Assembly (NCBI RefSeq): GCF_014904755.1
Contig: NZ_JACZFQ010000073.1
Location: 1-64,000, forward strand
DNA length: 64,000 nt
Direction: 5' to 3'
Origin: Neoluteolibacter marinus
GTDB lineage: Bacteria > Verrucomicrobiota > Verrucomicrobiia > Verrucomicrobiales > Akkermansiaceae
The translations under genes and the position numbers were made by a program. Of this stretch, positions 17,855-26,666 are shown one piece after another (the first letter of the stretch is position 1; each line of letters opens with the position of its first letter). The notes beneath the pieces were generated by a model. That model was not told the origin of the DNA and did not search any database. It was given only the letters and a program-made list of their open reading frames with translations.

Positions 17855-18679
17855 TCAGCCGACGGAACCCGTCCCGCCGTTCTCCTGGGCGCGATCGCCG
17901 CCGTCGCCGTGTGAGAACCGGCTGACGAGTTCGGCATGGGAGTTTACCTTGAATTTCGCGTAGAGCTCCTTGCAGTAGCCGGAAACCGTGTGGATCGAGA
18001 TCCCCAGGTGGGAGGCAATCTCCTTCCGGGACGCGCCCTGGATCAGGAGGTTCAGCACCTGCCGGAGACGGGGCCCCATCCGCAGTGGCGGTGTATCGAT
18101 TCCCGGGATGTCAAAGTGCAGCCACGGGACTTCCAGTAGCACGACGTGGGCAATCCGCGATTCCCGCGGCGAGAAGGCGGGCCGGCCGAAACGGCGGTAC
18201 AACGCCACGGCGCTGGCGCCCCCGTGATTGAGCGGGTGAAAGCTCAGGATCACCGGTCCCACGCCGGCCTCCTTCCAGATCGAGGCCACTTCGGAGGCAT
18301 CGTAGACGGCATCGGGAATGATCTGTTCGCGACGCCGTGTCAGAGGCCGCTTGTCCGCCGCAAAGTCCGCGAAAATCGGGGCGCAAAGCCGTTGCATGTC
18401 GGGATGCTCGTTGGCCTGCAGGGCGCTGGTGAACTGCTCGTCCGAAAATCCGCCCCTCACGATGCAGGCATACTCCGGCTGGCGGCCGCTTTCGGAATGC
18501 TGGGAGACTCCCCAGATCCAGGCATCCGAGTCAATCAGTCTCGCGAGGCCCTGGAGCAACGACGTTCGCTTTTCGGCCATCGTGCCGCCGGCGACCGCGA
18601 TCTCGCCGAGCAAGCGCACGATCCGTCCGACGTCCTCAAGTGGCAATGATTCGGGCTGCGGAGCAGTGAGCGGGTTCAT
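17855..18679 (-). CDS. LuxR-type HTH transcriptional regulator
   Basis: A 274-residue regulator. The C-terminal part has a LuxR/FixJ helix-turn-helix (LRQVLNLLIQGASRKEIA followed by SIHTVSGYCKELYAKF, residues about 205-255). The N-terminal 190 residues look like a sensory PAS/GAF-like domain and start with a helix-rich segment. No receiver Asp pattern is seen, so this is not a classical response regulator. Such regulators are numerous in Verrucomicrobiota. The start at 18679 is preferred over 18754, because the longer form begins with a polar, unlikely stretch. The gene follows the large kinase gene on the same strand, 193 bp after it, and precedes the HAF-repeat gene. Confidence 0.82.
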   Translation of the reverse strand: MNPLTAPQPESLPLEDVGRIVRLLGEIAVAGGTMAEKRTSLLQGLARLIDSDAWIWGVSQHSESGRQPEYACIVRGGFSDEQFTSALQANEHPDMQRLCAPIFADFAADKRPLTRRREQIIPDAVYDASEVASIWKEAGVGPVILSFHPLNHGGASAVALYRRFGRPAFSPRESRIAHVVLLEVPWLHFDIPGIDTPPLRMGPRLRQVLNLLIQGASRKEIASHLGISIHTVSGYCKELYAKFKVNSHAELVSRFSHGDGGDRAQENGGTGSVG

Positions 18680-18872
18680 GGGATCAGCAGGAAAGCGGTG
18701 GGCTCGGGGCGTGCTTCTGGCGGCAAGCAAGCGGCCGCCGCGAATGGAAGGCATCGATCATTCGGGAGGTCGGACATTCGCCCGATGTGGCGTGCCTCGC
18801 TGGATGGCGGGCGATGGACACGGCTTCCGGTGGGCGGCTCCAAGGTGATCCGTTCATGCGGGGACTTCCGGC

Positions 18873-21800
18873 TCAGTTCTTTTCCAACAGTTCCTCCGCC
18901 TCCCGGAGGAACAGGTAGGCATCATCCAGGTTGTCGCCCGCTCGCGCGTCGTACTTCGGATCATAAAGCAATTGTCTCCCCCTCGCGATGTCCCGCTTCG
19001 CCTCGGCGGGCTTGCCCAGCCGGGCGGCGGCCATTCCCCGCAGAAAGAAAATCATGCAACGGTCCAACTCGTGGACGACTTCGAGGGGCGGCGAGAGCAG
19101 CTTCCATGCTTCATCGAAGTTGCCCTCCCGGTAGGCGATCAGGGCATAGGAGATCGTCTTCGACCTCTCGCTTCCTTGGAATGCCAGGCCCTGCCGGAGG
19201 GCGCGGCACCCTTCTTCCACGAGGCCGGGGTTCCGGCGTGCGGTCGGGTAGAGCAGGAGGTATCCGATCATCCGGAGGTCGTTCGGCGTCGGGTCCTGTT
19301 GCAGATAGGGGGGCAGTAGTTTGCAGAACTCGAGGAAAGCGGCGGGGTCCTTGCGGGCGGCCAGGATCAAGGCGGATTGTCGGATGACCACGGGATCCCG
19401 TCGGTCGAGCGCTTCCCGGGCATGCTCCTCCATCGAAGGTCGTTGGAAGCTTTGGGTGGGCTCATCATGAGCTTCGATCGGCGGCTTGTCCGCATCCGGC
19501 TCGTTCCATGCCAGCAGCCGCACCCCCGCGAGCCGCAGGTCCTCGTTCCAGCAGTTGTAGTCGTGCAGGGACAGAGCCAGCACATGCTCTCCGGCGTCCA
19601 ATGCAGCCGTGAGCTTGATGCGGCTGAGGCTCCCGGCCGACAAGCCGCGACATTTCGAGGGCTGGAGGGATGCATCCAGCGGGTCGGATGGGAGGTTGTC
19701 GCGGCCGACTTCCTTGCCGTCGAGGAAGATGACGACGCCGTCGTCGGCTTGTAGCTGGAGCTCCAGGCGGTTGAAAGGCCGGGTGCTGGTGAAACGGTGC
19801 CGGAAGAAGGCGAGCTGAGGGGCGCTCTTGTCCTGGGCGCGGCGGATGTCGACTTCACCGGTCCATTGACCCTCGAAGTCCTCGTAGCCGAATCCACCCA
19901 GCACCGAGTCGCGATCATTCTCCCAACCGGAGTCGTCGAAGTCGGGCATCATGAAGGTGGTGAAGAATCCGGGATCGTCAGGGCTGGGGTCCGATCCGTT
20001 TTCAGCCCGGAACCACCGCCACCTCGAGTCGGGGGCGATCAGGACCTCAGGATGGTCCGCGGTGTCCTCCAGCGCATTCCGATAGAGCCCGGCCAAGAGC
20101 TCGAGTTCGTAGTCGTGACGTGCCGCCTGTACCCTGGTGGCATCTGCCGGCCGGTCCAGGGCGCGGTAGGCGAGCGCCAACCGGGCCAGGACGCTGGCAC
20201 GATCGGGCAGTGGAATGCGATCGGGGAGACGCACAAGCATGGACTCCAGCAGGACGGCCGCCTCGGACTGCGCACCTGCCTGTTGGAGCGCCTCGACGAG
20301 TTGATACTTACGAAAGAGCAACCATCCGTCATTTCCGTCGAGAACCTCGCGGCAGTCGTTCAGGATGTCCTTTGAAACTTCGATCGCCCGCCGCGGTTTT
20401 CCCAGCTCACGATAGCACCTTGCGAGACTGCCATGATAGTTGAACGGGTTGTTGAATTCCCTTGCGCCCAGATGCGGCTTCACCAGTTCAATGCCTTCCT
20501 CGAGCCGGGAGGCACCCCGTTCATAGTCGCCCAGATGCATCAGCGCGTATCCGATCCGGGCCGTGACATCGCCCTTGAATGGGAGCGGCAACTCGACGGT
20601 GGTGTTCTCCAGCCGGTCGAGGAGCTCTTCAAAATGGTCGAGGGCCCGTCGATAGCGACCGGCCCGGAGGAAACCGTTGGCGGCGTCGGCTTGAATCGTC
20701 TGGGATCGGGGGTCGTCGGGACGGTGTTGCCGCAGCCACTCCAAGCGTCGTTCGCTGCAGAGAGCGAAGTCCTCGAAGCGTCCGATATTGGCATGGACCC
20801 CGGCCAGCATGCTCAATGCGAAATAGGTCGGACCGCCGCGAGGGATGTGCTCATCCAAGCGCGGGATGAGAGATTCCAACATCAGGATCCCCTCCGCGGG
20901 GTTGCCTTGCCGAATGAACTCATCGGCCGCATCGATTTCCGAAAATAGGCTTACGAGGTGGCCTTCGGGGAGTAGCCTCGTGACGAGCTTGCGGATATGC
21001 ATCTTGATGACTCGGGCATCGTCCATCCTTCCGGCTGCTTCATAGGTGTTCGCGAGGTCCTTGCATCTTCCAATGTAGTCGTCCGATGCTTCCCCGAGCA
21101 TCTCCCGGGCCTTGGCGGCAAGGGTCTCCGCGAACGGTGTTGCCAGATCATATTCGCGAAGATCGATGAGCCGGTGATGAATGGCGGTGAACGAGTCGTC
21201 CAAGGTGGGAATCAGAGCGAGAGGAACCGATGCGGAAGCAGCGATCTCGGGCATTGACTGGACCGCGGCGAAATTCATCCGGCCGAGGAGATGCCGATCC
21301 TCCGGGCTGGAAGCGGGGGAACTCGGGTTTTCCGTGGGGGCGTGAACGAAGGCATCGAGGAAATCCCGGCAAGCTGCGACGAAGGTGGGGTCGTCCCCGT
21401 GCTTCAAGGCGTGACTCATCAGGTTCTTTCGGATGTCGACCACTTCGCGCGACTTCGGGGCATAGTGGTTTCCCGCAGCCGCCAAGGCCTTCGCGAGGAG
21501 GGCTTTGGACCTGGCGATTCCCTCAGCGGCGTCGCCGGATTCGCGGAGGGCGAGACGCTGGTGCAAACTCAGGCTCAGGTAATGGCCGGAGCTGGCGCGG
21601 CCGCCGGTGTCCGCTAACAATTTTCTCTCCAACACGCGAGCCTGTTCGATCTCCCCCGAGGCTTGCAGGGCAGTGGCCAAATCTCCCTCGACAAAGCTCG
21701 TTTGCATGACGTCCAACTTCCAAATGCCGGCGTTCTCGAGCATATGTCGCGCGATGTCTGCAGCTCGCTTCGGGTCTACCCCTTCTGCCAGAACGCCAAC

Positions 21801-24260
21801 GTAATCCCGCACGCAACCAAAGTGTGATCCGGACCAGCGTTCCTCCGACGAATCGTAAGAGGCAAGGACGGCGTCGAGATGTTGGCGAGCCATCCAGTGG
21901 CGCTTGGTGCGGAAACACGCCATTCCCAGCTGCCAGCGGATGGCTCGCGCGAGGCCGGCCCGATCTCCGGAGGACTCCGTCTCGCCGATCTGCGAGTGCA
22001 GCTCGGAGAGCTCGGCATAGGCCCGTTGGTATCGCCCGCTCATCAAATCGCCGGTGGCCAGCCAGAAGCGACCCAGAAGCGCGTCGTGGCTCCGCGGGCC
22101 GCCCTCCTTGAGACCGCGTTCCATGAAGCTCCGAGCCAAGCTCGCGCGCTCCTCGAAGCGACCGGCATGGGTGTAAGAGTTGATGAGACGCCAAGTGGCA
22201 TCACGCCGTGCCCCGTCGGACCGATGGGCCTGTTCGTCGAGCGCGAAGGCATCCTCCTCCACTTCGGCGGCCCCCAGGTACCTCCCGAGTTTTTGAAAGG
22301 AGTCGCTGAGGGTGCGGAGCAGCACGACTTTCCGCTCGGGTGGCATCGTTTCGTTCGCCCTCAGATCGACAAGCGCCTTGTCGAGGAGGTCGATCACCTT
22401 GACGTCCTCCCCCTGCTCCCACGGCGTGGGGCTCCTCAGCAGGTCAATGAGGAAATCGGAAATCTGCTTGGCGTTGTCCTTCGCTGTCACGGCTTCATTC
22501 CGCTGCTGGTCGGCAATGCGCTCGGCCTCACGGGCGGCGTGGCTTTCCGCCCGGGCGACCTTCAGCTGGGCGAGGCTCACCAAGGTGGCGGTGACCAGTG
22601 CCGCGACCACCATCGTCGCGGCGGCCAGAGGGCCCTTGCGGCGTTTGGCGAATTTCCGCATCCGATAGGCAAGCTCCGGCGGGCCGGCTTCGACGGGTTC
22701 TTCGTTGGCCCGCCGATCGAGGTCCTGCAAGAGCGACGAGACCGAGGGGTAGCGCCGGGCGGGATCCTTCTCGAGGCAACGGAGGGTGATCCAGTCGAGC
22801 TCGCCGCGGATGTGGCGATGCTCCTCCGAATCCTTGACGAGAGAGGAGGGCTTGGGGGGATCGATCTCGCGGATGTGGCGGCGCAGTTCGTCGAAGGGCA
22901 GCTTGGGATCGAAGGGGAGGCGGCCGGCGAGCAATTCGTAGAGCAGGACCCCGAGACCGTAGACATCGCTGCGGGCATCAAGTTCGCCCTCCCCGGCACC
23001 GGCGGCCTGCTCGGGGCTCATCGAGGCCGGGGTGCCGACGATCTCCTCGCCCCGTGTCAGGAGGGTGTGATCGGATTCGTCCAGGACACGGGCAATGCCG
23101 AAATCGATCACCTTGGCCGTTACCATGTCGCCGCTTTTGACGACCATGACGTTCGACGGCTTGAGGTCCCGGTGAATGAAGCCCTTCAGGTGAGCATGGT
23201 GGATGGCGGTGGCGATCTGGCGAAAGAGCTGGAGACGCTTGTCGAGGGAGGGTCGTGCCGCGGTGCAGAACTCGGCCAGGGAGCTGCCTTCGATCCATTC
23301 CATCGCGAAATACGGGCGACCGTCGCGCGTGGCCCCGCCATCGAAGAAACGGGCGATGTGCGGATGATCGAGGCGGGCCAGGGCCTGCTGTTCGAGTTCG
23401 AACCGCGCCCGGGCCCGCGGGGAGAAAAGCCCGGACTTGAGGACCTTGATCGCGGCGTCCCGCTGGACGGGACGATGCTGGTGCCCTTTCCATACTTCCC
23501 CGAAGCCGCCCTCGCCGCAGCGTTCGAGGAGTTCGAATGCCCCGAGGCGGGTGCCCGGCTCCAAAGTAACCGCCGGGTTCAAGGACGCGTTCGTGCGGGA
23601 CCCCGATCCCGGGGGAATGAGGGAGGGGGTGAGGGTGACTTCGCCGGTCTCGAGATCGATGAAGGTCGTTCCGGGCGTGACGCTCAGGGACAAGCCTTCC
23701 GCATGGGCACGCTCCATCACGCCGGCGGTGGACGTCATGATGATTGAAAGGCGTTCGGGGAAGTTTGTCGGGCCGTGGGCGGCGAGGGCCTCCCGGAGGG
23801 TCGGGTGCTCGGGGCGGACGGTAAGGAAATAGAAGGCGCCACAGAGATCCCCGAACTCGAGGATGCTTGCCACGCCATCCATGCCGGCAGTCGCGAAACG
23901 GCGTGCCCGGTCCTCAAGCGCCGCCGCGCCTCCCGCCCGTTCGAGCGCTGTGCCGGTCAACACCTGCAGGATGGCCTGCTCCTCGCGTTCGCCATCGGGG
24001 ACGGAAACGGCGAAGGTGGCTTCCTGGTCGCTCTCGTGAAGCCGGTCTTCGAGCCGCCATTGGGGAAAGACCTCCGCCCAGGTGGTCCCGGCGACGGTGG
24101 TCCCGGCGACGGGGCGCTTGCCGCGATTGCCGGATGGCGTTCGTCCTGCTTGTAGCAGGCAGGCGGGACAGAGCGGGAGGAGAAGCGAGGTGGAGCGGGC
24201 CACCACCTTGCCACAAGTCTCGCAGCGGGTGGTGGTATCGGGGGAGGGGGCATGGGGCAT
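18873..24260 (-). CDS. Giant Ser/Thr kinase with zinc ribbon, pseudokinase and TPR-like C-terminus
   Basis: A 1795-residue membrane kinase. The order is: CxxC-x14-CxxC zinc ribbon at residues 13-34; a kinase-like domain at about 66-206 lacking all catalytic motifs; an intact kinase at 241-506 (GEGGFGEVW 249-257, Lys272, HRDLKPSN 363-370, DFG 386-388, SPEQ 415-418); one membrane helix at about 544-566; a long helical region with TPR-like repeats; a galactose-binding/jelly-roll-like section near 1450-1587 (VIFLDGKEVGRDNLPSDPLD); and more helical repeats. The N-terminal 570 residues would be cytoplasmic and the rest outside. The ECF sigma gene lies 61 bp upstream, so the pair probably forms one signalling operon. 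A start at 24377 would overlap the sigma gene and is less likely. Confidence 0.9.
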   Translation of the reverse strand: MPHAPSPDTTTRCETCGKVVARSTSLLLPLCPACLLQAGRTPSGNRGKRPVAGTTVAGTTWAEVFPQWRLEDRLHESDQEATFAVSVPDGEREEQAILQVLTGTALERAGGAAALEDRARRFATAGMDGVASILEFGDLCGAFYFLTVRPEHPTLREALAAHGPTNFPERLSIIMTSTAGVMERAHAEGLSLSVTPGTTFIDLETGEVTLTPSLIPPGSGSRTNASLNPAVTLEPGTRLGAFELLERCGEGGFGEVWKGHQHRPVQRDAAIKVLKSGLFSPRARARFELEQQALARLDHPHIARFFDGGATRDGRPYFAMEWIEGSSLAEFCTAARPSLDKRLQLFRQIATAIHHAHLKGFIHRDLKPSNVMVVKSGDMVTAKVIDFGIARVLDESDHTLLTRGEEIVGTPASMSPEQAAGAGEGELDARSDVYGLGVLLYELLAGRLPFDPKLPFDELRRHIREIDPPKPSSLVKDSEEHRHIRGELDWITLRCLEKDPARRYPSVSSLLQDLDRRANEEPVEAGPPELAYRMRKFAKRRKGPLAAATMVVAALVTATLVSLAQLKVARAESHAAREAERIADQQRNEAVTAKDNAKQISDFLIDLLRSPTPWEQGEDVKVIDLLDKALVDLRANETMPPERKVVLLRTLSDSFQKLGRYLGAAEVEEDAFALDEQAHRSDGARRDATWRLINSYTHAGRFEERASLARSFMERGLKEGGPRSHDALLGRFWLATGDLMSGRYQRAYAELSELHSQIGETESSGDRAGLARAIRWQLGMACFRTKRHWMARQHLDAVLASYDSSEERWSGSHFGCVRDYVGVLAEGVDPKRAADIARHMLENAGIWKLDVMQTSFVEGDLATALQASGEIEQARVLERKLLADTGGRASSGHYLSLSLHQRLALRESGDAAEGIARSKALLAKALAAAGNHYAPKSREVVDIRKNLMSHALKHGDDPTFVAACRDFLDAFVHAPTENPSSPASSPEDRHLLGRMNFAAVQSMPEIAASASVPLALIPTLDDSFTAIHHRLIDLREYDLATPFAETLAAKAREMLGEASDDYIGRCKDLANTYEAAGRMDDARVIKMHIRKLVTRLLPEGHLVSLFSEIDAADEFIRQGNPAEGILMLESLIPRLDEHIPRGGPTYFALSMLAGVHANIGRFEDFALCSERRLEWLRQHRPDDPRSQTIQADAANGFLRAGRYRRALDHFEELLDRLENTTVELPLPFKGDVTARIGYALMHLGDYERGASRLEEGIELVKPHLGAREFNNPFNYHGSLARCYRELGKPRRAIEVSKDILNDCREVLDGNDGWLLFRKYQLVEALQQAGAQSEAAVLLESMLVRLPDRIPLPDRASVLARLALAYRALDRPADATRVQAARHDYELELLAGLYRNALEDTADHPEVLIAPDSRWRWFRAENGSDPSPDDPGFFTTFMMPDFDDSGWENDRDSVLGGFGYEDFEGQWTGEVDIRRAQDKSAPQLAFFRHRFTSTRPFNRLELQLQADDGVVIFLDGKEVGRDNLPSDPLDASLQPSKCRGLSAGSLSRIKLTAALDAGEHVLALSLHDYNCWNEDLRLAGVRLLAWNEPDADKPPIEAHDEPTQSFQRPSMEEHAREALDRRDPVVIRQSALILAARKDPAAFLEFCKLLPPYLQQDPTPNDLRMIGYLLLYPTARRNPGLVEEGCRALRQGLAFQGSERSKTISYALIAYREGNFDEAWKLLSPPLEVVHELDRCMIFFLRGMAAARLGKPAEAKRDIARGRQLLYDPKYDARAGDNLDDAYLFLREAEELLEKN

Positions 24261-24321
24261 GGCGCAAACAAGGGTCTCTTGAGGGAGAGAAACCCGATCG
24301 GCCGCGAACGTGACGGAATGG

Positions 24322-25092
24322 CTAGGACATTGGCGCCGGGGTTTCGAAGATTGCGAAGAGTTCGTCGATTTCGGCATCGATGTCCTCCGAGTCCGCCACC
24401 GTGGCCGAGACCTCGCTGCGGATCAGGACGCGCAGTTTCTGACGCATCCGGAAGCCGGCCCGCCGGGCGGCATCCTCGGTGAGACCCAACAACCGGCCGG
24501 CCTCGGCAAAGCTGATCCGGGGTGCGTGTCCGGCGATCATGGGAGCAAGCACCCGGACCACTTCGGGCCGGCCGTTTTCCTGGTATTCCGCGGTCAATTG
24601 CGCCATGGCGCGTTCGAGGATGCCGCAGGCCCAGCTCCGGTCAAAGACCACGTCGGGGCTGGCCGAATCGTGGGAAGACGCCTCCAGCCAGGCTTCCCCG
24701 AGGTCACGGTCGATCGACAGATGGGGGACCCCTCCGCCCCGCTTGAGGCGATTGCGGTCCCGCCAGTCGTTGCGGAGAAAGTTGGTGAGCGACGCCAGCA
24801 ACCAGCTGCGGAAGCGCCCCTTGTGGGCGGTGAGGTCTTCGAAGGCGTCCCGGGCGATGAGGGCCAGCAGGAAGTCCTGGGTGAGATCTTCGGCTTCGGC
24901 GGAGTTGTGTCCCTTGCGCCGGATGAAGCCGTAAACGGCCGGCCAGTAGTTGCGGGCAAACATCTCGAGAGCCACCTGCCGCGGCTCGGAGTCACCGCCA
25001 AGCGCTTGCACGATGGACCAGCGGGTGGTCGGCATCTCGGCCCTCGAATGGCAGGTTTCGAGAATCGGGTTGGGCATGATTCGCCGGATCAT
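24322..25092 (-). CDS. ECF-type RNA polymerase sigma factor
   Basis: A 256-residue sigma factor. Region 2 is visible in FARNYWPAVYGFIRRKG, AEAEDLTQDFLLALI and FRSWLLASLTNFLRND. Region 4 lies near residues 155-220, with the helix-turn-helix ISFAEAGRLLGLTEDAARR. It would direct RNA polymerase to surface or stress genes. The kinase gene starts 61 bp downstream, which is the recurrent ECF sigma-kinase arrangement of planctomycetes and verrucomicrobia, where the kinase replaces an anti-sigma factor (established for the group, not shown here). Starts at 25092, 25077 and 25035 are all possible; none has a strong ribosome binding site. Confidence 0.88.
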   Translation of the reverse strand: MIRRIMPNPILETCHSRAEMPTTRWSIVQALGGDSEPRQVALEMFARNYWPAVYGFIRRKGHNSAEAEDLTQDFLLALIARDAFEDLTAHKGRFRSWLLASLTNFLRNDWRDRNRLKRGGGVPHLSIDRDLGEAWLEASSHDSASPDVVFDRSWACGILERAMAQLTAEYQENGRPEVVRVLAPMIAGHAPRISFAEAGRLLGLTEDAARRAGFRMRQKLRVLIRSEVSATVADSEDIDAEIDELFAIFETPAPMS

Positions 25093-25289
25093 GATTCAAA
25101 GTGCGATAGCACGTTAGGAAGTTTCGCCGCGGGCTCAAGCTTGATTGACCCGTGCTCCGCGAGACGGGTCGATCATTCGGAAAGCGTCGCGGGCCGTGAA
25201 GTTTGTGAAATCATCCGCGGCAAACGTCACGGCATCTTCCGGAAAGGTTTCTCAGGTTGAACCGGAACAACTTTTCCCGGCCAGAAATC

Positions 25290-26543
25290 ATGAAAACGAA
25301 ATGGAAGATGATCGAGTTGGTGCAGGCGTCGGAGCGTGTCCTGCGATTGGGAATGGGTGCGATCTTCGCGCTTGCCTTGCCCCTTCACGCCAAGAAAGGC
25401 GGGAATCCGGGAGGCGAGGATCCTCCTCCCCCGCCTCCGGCCGAGCCGCCGATTCACTATGAGATCCGCTGGTTGACGCCGGCGGACTCTCCGGATGACA
25501 CGCGGCTCTGGGATGTTGACCCGAGCGGGGTAGCCGTGGGACAGGTACGTCCCGGTGGATCCGCTGAGGATCGCTATGGCGTGGTGTCCTTTCCCGGGCG
25601 CCCCCTGATCAATCTCGAGGAGCTTGTCCGGAGTGGGACCCATGAGGGCGATGTCCTGCCGGATGGCTGGAAGCTGAACGCCGTCACCAAGATCAGCAAC
25701 AGCCTGCTGGTCGGCGGCGATCTCATCCCAAGCCCGGGCAGCGACTACAACTGTGGGTGTTTTGCGGCTCAACTCGTCGATGATGGCATCAGCGTGAGCG
25801 TGGCGTGGTTCGAGATCTTTCCGGTGCCGGTTGGAGCCGTAGCGGTGCTTCTGGAGGATGCCTCCGAGAGCGGCGACTATTTCGTCGCCGAGGTGACCCG
25901 CAGCGGCAGTCCTGACGAGATCCATTGCTGGTCGCCGCGCACCACTCCCGAAGTCACCGAGATGGTGACCTTGCTCAATGGCGCGGTCTGGAGTCTCAGC
26001 GTGAACAATGCGGGGCAGATCTGCTGGTCGGAAGACGCCGATCAGGGCCAGGACTCCTACATCGCCGAACCGGGCGGAGGAATCACCGTGGTGGGACTGG
26101 GAACGCGGTTTGAGTCCTTCTATGCGAAAGACATCTCGGACAACGGAACGGTCGTTGGGGGATTCGTCAAACGGCGCTTCTCCGGCCAGCATCCCGGCAT
26201 CTGGACGCCCGGCGCAGGGTGGGAAGAACTTGCCTCGCCGACCTACAGTGGCTCGGTCTGGATGATCAATGACGCCCTGCAGACCTTCGGACAGGTGGAT
26301 TCCCGCTACTTCACCTACTCGCCTGCAGGAGGATTCCTTTGGATGGATGACCTGCTTGGTTCCAGCGGAGAGGCGGACGACCTGGATCGCTGGACCGCGA
26401 CGGGTGGCATTAGCACCTGGTACATGAACTCGCACTCGATCAGCGATGCCAATTCAACGGGATACGGATGGATCGCTGGATTCAAGATGTTCGAGGGCGT
26501 GTGCCGGGCCTTCGTTATGCGTCCGACACCGGTCGCTCCCTGA
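25290..26543 (+). CDS. Exported HAF-type repeat protein
   Basis: A 417-residue exported protein. A signal peptide (residues about 1-34, with a charged start MKTKWKM and a hydrophobic core) is followed by a proline run, EDPPPPPPAEPP, and a propeller-like repeat region. Diverged HAF-type units appear as LWDVDPSGVAVGQV, ISNSLLVGGDL, VNNAGQICWS and ISDNGTVVGGF. It is the diverged relative of the seven-repeat protein at 13819-17490. It is divergent from the ECF sigma gene, with about 197 bp between the starts, and ends before a hairpin terminator. Function unknown; probably extracellular structural. Confidence 0.68.
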   Translation: MKTKWKMIELVQASERVLRLGMGAIFALALPLHAKKGGNPGGEDPPPPPPAEPPIHYEIRWLTPADSPDDTRLWDVDPSGVAVGQVRPGGSAEDRYGVVSFPGRPLINLEELVRSGTHEGDVLPDGWKLNAVTKISNSLLVGGDLIPSPGSDYNCGCFAAQLVDDGISVSVAWFEIFPVPVGAVAVLLEDASESGDYFVAEVTRSGSPDEIHCWSPRTTPEVTEMVTLLNGAVWSLSVNNAGQICWSEDADQGQDSYIAEPGGGITVVGLGTRFESFYAKDISDNGTVVGGFVKRRFSGQHPGIWTPGAGWEELASPTYSGSVWMINDALQTFGQVDSRYFTYSPAGGFLWMDDLLGSSGEADDLDRWTATGGISTWYMNSHSISDANSTGYGWIAGFKMFEGVCRAFVMRPTPVAP

Positions 26544-26563
26544 TCTGATCCATGGCGCCGTCG

Positions 26564-26597
26564 AAAAGCCCGCAGCTCCGGGGTGTTGCGGGCTCTT
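26564..26597 (+). terminator. Intrinsic terminator after the exported HAF-type gene
   Basis: AGCCCGCA pairs with TGCGGGCT (8-bp stem) around a 12-base loop, then CTTCGT. It lies between the convergent genes ending at 26543 and 26667. The T run is weak, so termination is likely but not certain. Confidence 0.7.
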
Positions 26598-26666
26598 CGT
26601 GCTCGATTGAAGTTGGTCTCGACTGGTCTCGCCCGACTCTTGGGATTGTGGGGGCCGATTATGTAC

